DNA from: JBDHDH01 sp039591615
GTDB taxonomy: Bacteria; Gemmatimonadota; Gemmatimonadetes; Gemmatimonadales; GWC2-71-9
DNA: 64,000 nt
Reading direction: 5' to 3'
Assembly (NCBI GenBank): GCA_039591615.1
Contig: JBDHDH010000007.1
Span: 4,422 to 68,421 of the forward strand
The notes under the pieces were generated by a model that was not told the origin of the DNA, did not search any database, and saw only the letters and a list, made by a program, of their open reading frames with translations. Each line of letters opens with the position of its first letter. Positions within the stretch are counted from its first letter, which is position 1. A program made the translations under genes and the position numbers. This document shows positions 17,724 to 26,064 of this stretch, piece after piece.

Positions 17724-19208
17724 ATGACGGAGCCCGACGCCGTCGGCCGCGAGAGCCGCACGACGCTCACCGACGCAGTGGGCACGACGGCGGGCGTGCT
17801 GCGGCAGGCGGGCCGGTCCTTCCTGGTGTCCTTCTACGCGGCGCTACGCAGCCTCAAGCTCTACCCTGTGGAGAACGACCAGGTTCAGCGGGCGTTGGAC
17901 GAGCTGGCCACGGCGGCGAAGCGGTTGCTGGATCTCGAAGACGAGCTGGAAGTCCGCATCTCGGGCGAGTTCATCTTCGTCAACTCGACCAGACTTCGCT
18001 TGGATCTCGACAACTACGCGTCGTTCAGTCATGTGCTCACGACCTTGCGGCAGTGCGACGTCGGTGTGCTCAGGGTCGACGACAAAGTCGAGCGGCGTGA
18101 CTGGCAAGTGGTGATCTCCCTTCTCCTGACGTTCGCAGCTCGGGACACCGATCCCAACAAGCTCTTCGAGTTGCAGGGCAAGCTCCTGCAGGGCGGCGTG
18201 ATCCATGTCACGGTGGAGCCGCCGGCGGAGAGCGACGAGGACATCCAGGACGAGGAGAAAGCCAAGGAAGTCGCGAAGCGAACCTACGAACGGTCGGTGG
18301 CGGTGACCAAGGAAGTCATCAACTCCGTACGGATGGGGCGCACCGCGAGCGTTCGCAAGGTCAAACGGGCCGTGCAGGGTATCGTCGATCAGGTACTGAA
18401 GAACGAAGTCTCGCTGATGGGGCTCACAACCATCCGAGACTACGACGAGTACACGTTCACGCATTCGGTGAACGTGTGCATTTTTAGTATTTCCATTGGG
18501 AAGCGCATCGGGCTCAACAAGCTGCAGCTCTATGATCTAGGCCTCGCAGCGCTCTTTCACGACGTCGGGAAGAGCCGGGTGCCCATCGAGATTCTCTCGA
18601 AGGAGGGCGCCCTCACCGACGAAGAGTGGCGCATCATGCAGGCTCACCCCTGGCTCGGGGTCCTCGTGCTCTTCGGGCTTCGGGGGTACGGCGAGATCCC
18701 GTACCGTGCCATGATCGCCGCATACGAGCACCACATGAAGATCGATCTGACCGGCTATCCGAAGTCAATTCGCGGCCGCAATCTCTCAGTCTATTCCAAG
18801 ATCGTTGCAGTAGCAGACGCTTTCGACGCCGCCACGACGCGACGGAGTTACCAGACGGTCCCGTTGCAACCGGACGAGGTGCTGCGGGAGATGTGGGAGA
18901 ATCCACGGCGCGGCTTCGACCGCGTTCTCGTAAAGGCGCTGATCAACTTGATCGGCGTCTACCCTGTCGGTACCTGCGTCATTCTCGACACGTATGAGCT
19001 TGCCGTCGTCCACGCTGCCAATGCCGATGTGACACAGCTACATCGCCCCGTCGTCCGAGTTGTCATAACCCCGGAAGGCGCCCGGCTGAATCCGGGATAT
19101 CTCGCCGACCTGTCGGAGCGGGATGAGGACGGGTCTTTCAAGCGCTCGATCGTCAAAGTGACCGACCCAGAGCGATACGGGATCAACCCCGGCGACTACT
19201 TTGTCTGA
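17724..19208 (+). CDS. HD-GYP domain protein (putative, divergent cyclic-di-GMP phosphodiesterase)
   Basis: A 494-residue cytoplasmic protein. Residues 1 to about 165 form the domain shared with the upstream HEAT protein; residues about 220-390 are an HD-GYP domain. The HD pair is in ALFHDVGKSRVP, preceded by FTHSVNV. The second signature reads HHMKIDLTGYP where the family consensus is HHExxDGxGYP, so the Glu after HH and the Gly after Asp are replaced while GYP is kept. VAVADAFDAATTRRSYQ is the conserved late block. The metal ligands look intact, but the substitutions make activity uncertain. The stop overlaps the TTG start of trpA by 8 nt. Confidence 0.87.
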   Translation: MTEPDAVGRESRTTLTDAVGTTAGVLRQAGRSFLVSFYAALRSLKLYPVENDQVQRALDELATAAKRLLDLEDELEVRISGEFIFVNSTRLRLDLDNYASFSHVLTTLRQCDVGVLRVDDKVERRDWQVVISLLLTFAARDTDPNKLFELQGKLLQGGVIHVTVEPPAESDEDIQDEEKAKEVAKRTYERSVAVTKEVINSVRMGRTASVRKVKRAVQGIVDQVLKNEVSLMGLTTIRDYDEYTFTHSVNVCIFSISIGKRIGLNKLQLYDLGLAALFHDVGKSRVPIEILSKEGALTDEEWRIMQAHPWLGVLVLFGLRGYGEIPYRAMIAAYEHHMKIDLTGYPKSIRGRNLSVYSKIVAVADAFDAATTRRSYQTVPLQPDEVLREMWENPRRGFDRVLVKALINLIGVYPVGTCVILDTYELAVVHAANADVTQLHRPVVRVVITPEGARLNPGYLADLSERDEDGSFKRSIVKVTDPERYGINPGDYFV

Positions 19209-20007
19209 CGGCTTCATCGAGACCCGCTGGGCAGAGCTCCGCAAGGAACATCGCACTGCACTCATCCCCTTTCTGACGGCCGGCTATCCATCGCCGCCGG
19301 CGTCTTGCGCGGCCCTCGAGATGCTCATCGACGCGGGGGCGGACTTGGTGGAGCTTGGCGTGCCCTTCAGCGATCCCGTGGCCGATGGTCCGGTGATCCA
19401 GCGGGCAAATCAGGTCGCGCTGGAGGGCGGGATGACCTTGGCGGGAACGCTCGACCTGGCGCGTCACGTCGCGTCCCACGTGCCGATTGTCATTTTCGGT
19501 TACCTGAACCCCATTCTCGCGTATGGGGTCGATCGTTTCCTCGACGACGCGGCGTCCGCGGGCGTTGCGGCCTTGCTCCTCACCGATCTACCGGGTGGAG
19601 AGGATCCACGCATCGAGGCGGCCGTGAGTGCCAGCTCGTTGAGGCTAATCCCACTCGTGGCGCCGACGACCGACGAGAGCCGCTGCGAGCGGTTGCTCCG
19701 GGACGCGCGCGGGTTCGTCTACGTCGTGGCCCGCCTGGGGGTCACCGGGGCCCGGACCGAAGTCGCCGAGGCGCTGGGACAGACGGTCGCGCGGGTACGC
19801 CGTGCGACCGCGCTCCCCGTCGCCGTGGGGTTCGGGCTGGCGGATGGCACCCAGGCGGCGGCCGTCGCTCGCATCGCCGATGGAGTAGTGGTTGGCAGTG
19901 CGCTGCTGGAATGCCTCGACCGCGGCCTGAGCGAGGCACGGGGCCTCCTGCACGAGTTGCGAGGCGCTCTGGACGAAGCGCCCCAGACATGGGTGGGGGC
20001 TGCATGA
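19201..20007 (+). CDS. trpA: Tryptophan synthase alpha subunit
   Basis: Releases indole from indole-3-glycerol phosphate and passes it to TrpB. The catalytic pair is Glu51 in VELGVPFSDP and Asp62 in ADGPVIQ, equivalent to Glu49/Asp60 of the Salmonella enzyme, and FGYLNPIL is the next conserved block. The TTG start at 19201 overlaps the HD-GYP gene; the 268-residue length is right for the family. It is separated from trpB by two signalling-type genes, although the two proteins form one complex. Confidence 0.96.
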   Translation: MSDGFIETRWAELRKEHRTALIPFLTAGYPSPPASCAALEMLIDAGADLVELGVPFSDPVADGPVIQRANQVALEGGMTLAGTLDLARHVASHVPIVIFGYLNPILAYGVDRFLDDAASAGVAALLLTDLPGGEDPRIEAAVSASSLRLIPLVAPTTDESRCERLLRDARGFVYVVARLGVTGARTEVAEALGQTVARVRRATALPVAVGFGLADGTQAAAVARIADGVVVGSALLECLDRGLSEARGLLHELRGALDEAPQTWVGAA

Positions 20008-22106
20008 ACGAAACCCGCCGGCTGACCATCACCTTCTCCCGAACGTTGGCAACCCTCGGTCCGGCCCTTCTCGTGACGGTACTGGCCGTGGACCGGTCGT
20101 GGATTGGACATTGGGGGGCGCTGTTCGTGCTTGCCGTGGCGGCTGGCGTACTACGCGCCTTCCATCTGGGAATCGGCAAGTACTCCTACGCCACGCAGTT
20201 GGGCATCGTCCTGTTGGCGGGCGCGCTGCTCTTTGGACCTGCCACGACCAGCGTGAGCGTGGCCGTCGGGCTCTTCGCTACAGACTGGATCTGGTTCCGG
20301 AAGGATCCACGGGCCGCGCTCGTCAACGTCTCCCGCGAAATCGTCGCGTTGATCACCGCATACGGTTTCTATGCAGCGGCGCTCCGGGTGTCCGGCGTCA
20401 CGAGTCCCCGGTCCTACGAAGCCGTCTTCGCCATCACGCTCTTCGGACTGGTCTACTTTCTCGTGTCGCGAGCGGTGTTCTATTACACGCTCGTCATCCG
20501 CAACAAGCTCCCCCCCGACGAACGGCTCTTCGTTCTCCGGTACGAGGTGGTCGCGTACGGCATCACGTTGGTGGGAGCAGGAGTCGCCGTCCTCACGGTG
20601 GTTTCCCTTCCGCCCATTGGCTGGCCCTTCGTGGCGGTGCCGGTGCTCTTCGTTGGCTCGATCATCAGGCGGATCCTGGAGGAGGCAATCCAGGCCGAAG
20701 AGCTCAACAGGTTGCACGCGATGGAGTTGGTGATCACCAGTAACGTGAGTCTGGAGCAGGCGCTGGCCGGCATCGAAGCCCTGGCCCATCAGATCTTGGA
20801 CTGGAGGGACTACCGCATCTATCGTCGCCAGGGAGATGGCTTGGCACTCCTCTACCGTGGCACCTTGGGAACGCCGGAAGGCGATGACATTCCTGGATTC
20901 TTCGACACGCTGCGAACAGAAGCTTTTCACAGTCGCCAGACGGTGGGGATTCACGACGCGGAGCGGGACCCGCGAACCGTCGGGCTGTCGGGATACGTCC
21001 GGAGCCTGGTTATCATACCGCTGGTCTTTGGCGACGAACTGATTGGCACCCTCGAACTCGATCACCATAAGCGGCGGCAATACGGGGGCCGTCGTCTGGG
21101 GCTCGTCGAGACGTGTGCACGGCGCATCGCCACCGCGATTCATATCCACGATTTGCGAAAGCCACTGCTCGACACGGTGGGTCGGATCAACGGACAAGTG
21201 ACGGCGTTGGGGAGGCTCGCGGACGAGCTGCGTTCCGCAGCCGACGGGATGACAGCATCGACAGAGGCGATCGGCGGCGGACTGTCGCAACAGGATACGG
21301 AGGTAGCGAGCGGGCTCGATGCAACCCAGGAGCTGCGTAGCGCGACGCAACGGGTCTTCGATGATAGCGGCGACGCGGCCAGAGCGAGCAACACGGCCAG
21401 CGATCTCGCGGAGCGGCATCGCCGAACGATCGGCGACGCCATCGAGCGGTTGATAACGCTCAAGGCGTTCGTCGCGGAAAGCTCGAATAAGGTCGGGGAA
21501 CTCGGCACCGCAAGCAGGCGCATCGTGAAGTTCCTGACGTCAATCCGAGAGCTGGCGGACCTCACGCAGCTCTTGGCGCTCAATGCTGCCATCGAAGCCG
21601 CCAGGGCCGGCGTGCACGGACGAGGGTTCGCCGAGGTCGCTCGGGAGGTCAGGAGTCTCGCCGAACAGAGCGTCCGCACCGCAGACGATGCTGCCGAGCT
21701 GGTGGAGACTATGCAGGCCCGCCTCACCGAAGTCGTGGAGCAGATGCGGCGTGGGGAAGTGGCGGTCGGAGGTGTCGAGGAGTTGAGTACCGAGGGATTG
21801 CAGGCCCTCGAAACCATCACCAGTGCGACTATCGACGCCACGAAGTTCGTGCAGCAGATCGCGGAGACCGCGCAGCAACAGCAGGATGCGTTCGGACGGT
21901 TGCGGGAACGGATCAACGGCGTGGCCTCGATCTCATCCAGGAATCGTGAGGATGCGGATACCGTGCTGAATCGCGCGAAGGACGTGGCAGCGGGAGTCGA
22001 AGAGATGGGCCAGGCGACCCGTGAGCTGAACGCCATCGCCGTTATGCTCTCGAAGATCACGACGCAGGTCACCTCCGGAGATGGGTCGTCCGGCGTTGAC
22101 ATCTGA
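20004..22106 (+). CDS. Membrane-anchored GAF-domain methyl-accepting chemotaxis-type receptor
   Basis: A 700-residue receptor. The N terminus (about residues 15-225) contains multiple transmembrane helices and no obvious periplasmic sensor. Residues about 235-380 form a GAF-like domain (ELNRLHAMELVITSNVSLEQ to VRSLVIIPLVFGDELIGTLELD). The C-terminal part is a coiled-coil signalling domain with hairpin tip LLALNAAIEAARAGVHGRGFAEVAREVRSLAEQS, the chemotaxis receptor signature. ATG 20004 overlaps the trpA stop by 4 nt. No cheA, cheW or flagellar gene is in the window, so its partner is unknown. Confidence 0.88.
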   Translation: MNETRRLTITFSRTLATLGPALLVTVLAVDRSWIGHWGALFVLAVAAGVLRAFHLGIGKYSYATQLGIVLLAGALLFGPATTSVSVAVGLFATDWIWFRKDPRAALVNVSREIVALITAYGFYAAALRVSGVTSPRSYEAVFAITLFGLVYFLVSRAVFYYTLVIRNKLPPDERLFVLRYEVVAYGITLVGAGVAVLTVVSLPPIGWPFVAVPVLFVGSIIRRILEEAIQAEELNRLHAMELVITSNVSLEQALAGIEALAHQILDWRDYRIYRRQGDGLALLYRGTLGTPEGDDIPGFFDTLRTEAFHSRQTVGIHDAERDPRTVGLSGYVRSLVIIPLVFGDELIGTLELDHHKRRQYGGRRLGLVETCARRIATAIHIHDLRKPLLDTVGRINGQVTALGRLADELRSAADGMTASTEAIGGGLSQQDTEVASGLDATQELRSATQRVFDDSGDAARASNTASDLAERHRRTIGDAIERLITLKAFVAESSNKVGELGTASRRIVKFLTSIRELADLTQLLALNAAIEAARAGVHGRGFAEVAREVRSLAEQSVRTADDAAELVETMQARLTEVVEQMRRGEVAVGGVEELSTEGLQALETITSATIDATKFVQQIAETAQQQQDAFGRLRERINGVASISSRNREDADTVLNRAKDVAAGVEEMGQATRELNAIAVMLSKITTQVTSGDGSSGVDI

Positions 22107-22512
22107 ATCCTCCGCACCGGTACCGTTTTTGGCGACCTCCGCCAGAGACAGCATTACGTTAAGGGGTATGCGGTTTCACACCTGCGTGGGGCTGTTGCCG
22201 CACGAGGAGTCGGTCCCGCAACCCCTGGATGTGGATCTCACCGTGTGGCTGGATCTCCGGCATGTCGGCGAGACCGACTCGCCGCGCCGGCTGCTGGACT
22301 ACCGGAGTCTCTATGGCCTCGTTGCCGACACCGTCGGCACGAGCCACCACCGCCTTCTGGAAGCCCTCTGCGAGAAGATCGCGGGTCGGGCCCTGGAACT
22401 GGACCGAGTAGAGCGAGTCCGCGTTTCGGCGCGGAAGCCACATGCACCGATCAACGGCCTCCTGGATTGCGTGGAGGTGGTGTTGGAGCGCGAGCGTGGC
22501 CGCGGCTCGTGA
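22081..22512 (+). CDS. folB: Dihydroneopterin aldolase
   Basis: Folate pathway: cleaves dihydroneopterin to 6-hydroxymethyldihydropterin. DSITLRGMRFHTCVGLLPHEE is the typical FolB opening, with LDYRSLYGLVAD, LLEALCEKIAGRAL (active-site Glu) and VSARKPHAPI (active-site Lys) following. The start is uncertain: ATG 22081 overlaps the receptor gene by 26 nt. TTG 22129 would begin just before the conserved region, and ATG 22168 would cut into it. It precedes folK. Confidence 0.9.
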   Translation: MGRPALTSESSAPVPFLATSARDSITLRGMRFHTCVGLLPHEESVPQPLDVDLTVWLDLRHVGETDSPRRLLDYRSLYGLVADTVGTSHHRLLEALCEKIAGRALELDRVERVRVSARKPHAPINGLLDCVEVVLERERGRGS

Positions 22513-22915
22513 GCTCGTCTATCTGGCCTTGGGGTCGAACCTGGGAGATCGGGCCACCCACCTCGCCCGGGCCCGGGCCCTCCTGGACGCCCTCCCCGAC
22601 ACGGATGTCGTTGCGGTGACAGCCGTCGAGGAAACGGAGCCAATCGGACCACCCCAACCGTCCTACCTGAATCAGATGATCTTGTTGTCCACGGGACTCC
22701 CGCCGCGGGCGCTCCTGGCAGAGTGTCTGGCAATCGAGAATGCGGCGGGGCGAGAGCGTGCTCGCCGCTGGGGGCCGCGCACCCTGGACGTCGACATTGT
22801 TCGATACGGAGACCGCGCCATCGACGAACCGGATCTCACGGTTCCACACCCCGAGCTTGCCCACCGCGAGTTCTGGCAGCGCGAAGTGGCCGAGCTGGAC
22901 CGACTCCGCCGATGA
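22496..22915 (+). CDS. folK: 2-amino-4-hydroxy-6-hydroxymethyldihydropteridine pyrophosphokinase
   Basis: HPPK, transferring pyrophosphate from ATP to 6-hydroxymethyldihydropterin. YLALGSNLGDRATHL near the start and RRWGPRTLDVDIVRYG with PHPELAHREF are the substrate and Mg-ATP blocks. GTG 22496 gives 139 residues and a 17-nt overlap with folB; a longer frame from 22442 adds sequence unlike the family. The stop overlaps the next ATG (ATGA). Confidence 0.94.
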   Translation: MAAARELVYLALGSNLGDRATHLARARALLDALPDTDVVAVTAVEETEPIGPPQPSYLNQMILLSTGLPPRALLAECLAIENAAGRERARRWGPRTLDVDIVRYGDRAIDEPDLTVPHPELAHREFWQREVAELDRLRR

Positions 22916-23454
22916 CCGCGGTCTTGCCCGGCTGGGCGCAGGTGAGCGCGGAACGGTGCCAGCATATCGAGCGCGTTGCGGATCGTCTCTCCGCCTGGGC
23001 CGCCGCAATGGATCTCCCGACGTGCGAGCATGATCGCTGGATGCGGGCTGCGTTTCTCCACGATGCCTTGAAAGACGCGGATGTGGACCTGCTGCGCGAG
23101 TTGGCGCCCCGAGCCTGGAGCATCGATGCCCTGCGTCACGGACCGGCGGCAGCCGAGCTGGCCGCCCAGCACGGGGAGACGGATCAGGGAGTGCTGGATG
23201 CTGTACGGTACCACTCCGTCGGATACGCTGGCTGGGATGACGTGGGCCGCATGCTATACCTTGCTGACTTCCTGGAGCCCCGCAGGCACGGCGATTCACC
23301 AGAGCGCCATCGCCTGCGGGGACGGGTTCCGCGGGACCCTGGCGGCGTGCTGCGAACGGTGGCCGAGACACGTGTCCGTCTGACCATCATGCGGGGGCAG
23401 CCCCTGCTCCCTGTGACAGTCGGTTTCTGGAGCGCGCTGCTCTGCGACGGATAA
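22912..23454 (+). CDS. yqeK: HD-domain nucleotide hydrolase of the YqeK type
   Basis: A 180-residue HD phosphohydrolase. The HD motif is AAFLHDALKDAD, preceded by a conserved His (QHIERV), and YHSVGYAGWDDVGRMLYLADFLEPRR matches the YqeK block in which YLADxxEP is diagnostic. YqeK enzymes hydrolyse diadenosine tetraphosphate symmetrically. YqeK usually neighbours nadD; here nadD is absent and a LytR_C protein follows, as it does in some other genomes. Confidence 0.85.
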   Translation: MTAVLPGWAQVSAERCQHIERVADRLSAWAAAMDLPTCEHDRWMRAAFLHDALKDADVDLLRELAPRAWSIDALRHGPAAAELAAQHGETDQGVLDAVRYHSVGYAGWDDVGRMLYLADFLEPRRHGDSPERHRLRGRVPRDPGGVLRTVAETRVRLTIMRGQPLLPVTVGFWSALLCDG

Positions 23455-23474
23455 TCATCGGGTCCGGAGCGCTG

Positions 23475-23846
23475 TTGATCGCCGGTCTCGCCGTCTGGTA
23501 CGTGGTCGGAGGGCAGAAGGGTGCGGAGTCACTCCCCATTCCCGGCACCGGGGAACGTGTGACGGTGGAAGTCCTCAACGGAACCCGAATGAGCGGATTG
23601 GCGCGGGAGACGACTCGCCGGCTGCGCGGTGCCGGGCTGGACGTGGTCTACTTCGGCGACGCCGAGGAGTTTCCCGTTGATTCGACTCGGATCTTGATTC
23701 GTCGCGGTGACTCGATCGCCGCGCAGCGCGTGCGCCGAGCGCTGGGGCGCGGACAGATTCTAGCCGCTCCCAATAGCCGTCTCCTCCTGGACATCACCGT
23801 CGTTCTCGGGCTCGATATGGCTCCGGCCCTCGGCCTCGAGCCGTAG
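23475..23846 (+). CDS. LytR_C-domain protein with N-terminal membrane anchor
   Basis: A 123-residue protein with one N-terminal hydrophobic helix (IAGLAVWYVVGG) and an exported LytR_C-like domain: VTVEVLNGTRMSGLARETTRRLRGAGLDVVYFG matches the pattern VxVLNGTxxxGLAxxxxxxLxxxGF of that family. The start is uncertain: TTG 23475 keeps the hydrophobic helix, and no ATG or GTG is well placed upstream. The last 87 nt overlap rlmN on the other strand. Confidence 0.75.
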   Translation: MIAGLAVWYVVGGQKGAESLPIPGTGERVTVEVLNGTRMSGLARETTRRLRGAGLDVVYFGDAEEFPVDSTRILIRRGDSIAAQRVRRALGRGQILAAPNSRLLLDITVVLGLDMAPALGLEP

Positions 23847-24845
23847 CTGACCGCAGGCCGCGAAGATATCGAGCCCCCGGCTTCGGCGAAGGGTCGTCCC
23901 GACGCCCCCCGCACGGAGGTGCGCTGCGAAGCGTTTCATCGTATCCGGTGTGGAAGGCCGCAGCGCTGGACTCCCCCCTGGGTGGAGGGTGAGCAAGTTC
24001 ACATGTGCGCCGAGCGGGCGCGCAAAGGAGACCAAGGCCTCGGCGTCGTTGGGACGATCGTTGACTCCGGCGATCATCACGTACTCGAACGTCACCCGTC
24101 GACGGAACTGCGTGAGGGCTCGAAGCACGTCGGAAAGCGGGTACTTACGCTCGACGGGCATGAGCCGAGCCCGGGTATCGCTGTCGGCGGCGTGGAGGGA
24201 GAGAGCGATGGTGAATTGCTCCGAGCGCTTGGCGAGCTTTGCGAGGGCCGGAATGAGACCGACGGTGCTGACCGTGATCCGGCGCGCCCCGATGCTCAGC
24301 CCCCGAGGGTCGTTGAGAATGGAAAGTGCACGATCCACATTGGTCCAGTTGTGCAGTGGCTCTCCCATGCCCATGAACACGACGTTGGTGGGGCGGGGTG
24401 TGTCCATCTGCAGCATGACCTCGCGTACCTGAGCGCTGATTTCCCACGCCGACAAATGGCGTTGGAATCCCATTCTGCCAGTCGCGCAAAACACGCATCC
24501 GAAAGCGCAGCCCGCCTGTGACGAGATGCAGAGCGTGCGGCGGCGACCCTCGGGGATGATCACCGACTCCACCGATCCGCCGCCCCCAAACGCCCACAGG
24601 TGCTTGACGGTTCCGTCGGACGACACCTGCCTGGTCACCAAGCGTGGGCGTTGAATGGGGAAGTCCGCGGCTAGGACCTCGCGCAGGCGAACGGGGAGCT
24701 CGGTCGCATCGCGCCATGCGCCGATCGGACGCTGCCAGAGGCGCCGCAGGATCTGTCGCCCGCGATACGGAGGCTCGCCCTTGGCTACAACCCAGTCGGT
24801 GACCGCACCGGCAGCCGCTTCCGGCGTCATATCGAGGAGATTCAT
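23760..24845 (-). CDS. rlmN: Dual-specificity RNA methyltransferase RlmN
   Basis: Radical SAM enzyme methylating C2 of A2503 in 23S rRNA and A37 in some tRNAs. The cluster motif is CAFGCVFC (Cys113, Cys117, Cys120), preceded by RRTLCISSQAG. GEPLHNWTNV, SLHAADSDTRARLMPVE and the C-terminal DIFAACGQL, whose Cys is the methyl-accepting residue, are all present. An unusual tail of about 23 residues follows that motif and runs antisense to the end of the LytR_C gene. It starts upstream with 4-nt overlap to the outer-membrane protein gene. Confidence 0.95.
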   Translation of the reverse strand: MNLLDMTPEAAAGAVTDWVVAKGEPPYRGRQILRRLWQRPIGAWRDATELPVRLREVLAADFPIQRPRLVTRQVSSDGTVKHLWAFGGGGSVESVIIPEGRRRTLCISSQAGCAFGCVFCATGRMGFQRHLSAWEISAQVREVMLQMDTPRPTNVVFMGMGEPLHNWTNVDRALSILNDPRGLSIGARRITVSTVGLIPALAKLAKRSEQFTIALSLHAADSDTRARLMPVERKYPLSDVLRALTQFRRRVTFEYVMIAGVNDRPNDAEALVSFARPLGAHVNLLTLHPGGSPALRPSTPDTMKRFAAHLRAGGVGTTLRRSRGLDIFAACGQLRLEAEGRSHIEPENDGDVQEETAIGSG

Positions 24846-25735
24846 CTGATGAAATCCACGTCGAGGCCCACGCGGTAGGTTCCGCTGAGGTCATTGACCC
24901 CCTCGGTCCGCGCGAAGGTCACGACGTAGCGACCGATCCGAATCTCGACGCCGAATCCCGGACGCCAGGCAGAGTCACCGAACGCCGTCTCCCGGACGAT
25001 GGACGCGTCGATGCCAAGGAAATCGGCGAGCATCGTACCCACCGCCACTGCATGCTCGATGTCGCCCGACGCCCGGTAGCTCAGCCCATACCGTCCCACC
25101 ACGCTGGTCTTGATGCCGGCCACGGCCGTGCCCTGTGCGAAGGCGTACTGCGCGCCGGCGTAATAGTCGGTGTTTTCACGCTCGCTCAAGTCCACGGGAA
25201 GAAAGTGGGTCGCCGCTGCCACCAGGAGCCGCCTCGTAGGCGCGTAGCGCAGACCAAGGTCGACCGTCACGCCGCTCTCCCGGATCACGTCGAACCGGGC
25301 GTCATGCACGCGAACGAGCGCGCCCACCTGCAGACTCGCCAGCACGACACTCGCTCGCGCCGCGAACATCTGGTCGTAGACGGGGATCGACCCCATGGCG
25401 CTGGTGGGGGACGACGTGGTGCGGATGAGGTCCTGGACGTCCATGCGGCCCAGGAGCACACCGGCGTGCGCATGCCGCCCGAGGGACTTGGTCACTCCCG
25501 CGAGGATGCCGTTGAGCCCAAGGACGTCGGAGGTGCGGACGATCTGGAGACCGGCTTGCAGGCCCGCCGGAGAGGCCACGGCGGGGTTCCAAAACGCTCC
25601 GGTGGCGCCGCTGGCCAGGGCCGGCGGGGTGGTGAGGGAAGCCGCCGCCACCCGCCACAGGCTCGCGGACGGCGGGGCCTGCGCCGTGCCGGGTCGGGCC
25701 CATAGAAGCAGAACGAGCGTGATTGCGGGGCGCAC
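24842..25735 (-). CDS. Putative outer-membrane beta-barrel protein (PorV/UPF0164-like)
   Basis: A 297-residue exported protein. GTG 25735 gives a signal peptide (RPAITLVLLLWARPGTAQA). The mature part is rich in alternating strands and has LASGATGAFWNPAV near its start, a pattern shared by PorV and related barrels in which an early block reads GAxAAFWNPAG. It ends in RVGLDVDFIR, consistent with a terminal barrel strand. The frame extends upstream to 25960 without coding character. Its function is unknown; PorV relatives serve as secretion shuttles or lipid transporters. Confidence 0.7.
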   Translation of the reverse strand: MRPAITLVLLLWARPGTAQAPPSASLWRVAAASLTTPPALASGATGAFWNPAVASPAGLQAGLQIVRTSDVLGLNGILAGVTKSLGRHAHAGVLLGRMDVQDLIRTTSSPTSAMGSIPVYDQMFAARASVVLASLQVGALVRVHDARFDVIRESGVTVDLGLRYAPTRRLLVAAATHFLPVDLSERENTDYYAGAQYAFAQGTAVAGIKTSVVGRYGLSYRASGDIEHAVAVGTMLADFLGIDASIVRETAFGDSAWRPGFGVEIRIGRYVVTFARTEGVNDLSGTYRVGLDVDFIR

Positions 25736-26064
25736 GGCCGAAGGTTGACCGGGTCGGGCAGGGGTGTCAAGCGGCCGCTTGCTGGCCCTGCCGGGGGCCA
25801 TTATGTTGCTGTGGTGTGGGGACTTGAGCATTCCGAAGATGATGAGAATCAACACGTTGATGCAGCAACGGTTTTCCCCGTTCGCGCACCGAGAACCGGC
25901 GGTCATCCGGTCCCAATCCCCGCCGGAGGGCACCTCCGCGTCCCGGCGCCGCGCGCACATCCGCTGGGATACCTCGAGTCCTCGCGGCGCGGCGCACGGG
26001 TGCGGCTCTCCCCGTACCGACGAGAGCGCATAGCCTGACCAGCCCCAGCGTGACCGGGACGGCG
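25736..26064. other. Divergent intergenic region between the barrel gene and aspS
   Basis: This 329-bp spacer should hold promoters for both directions. On the minus strand CATAAT at 25800-25805 is a good -10 candidate, about 60 bp before the barrel-protein GTG, but its -35 region is poor. A small palindrome, ATCAAC-AC-GTTGAT, lies at 25848-25861 and could be an operator. I see no T-box, riboswitch or small gene in it. Confidence 0.4.

Noticed and set aside
16631..17785. 384-codon minus-strand frame over the HEAT-repeat gene
   Set aside because: The plus frame has clear repeats and couples to both neighbours; the antisense frame has none.
20151..21419. 422-codon minus-strand frame over the chemoreceptor
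   Set aside because: Shadow of the receptor gene, whose frame contains the diagnostic signalling tip.
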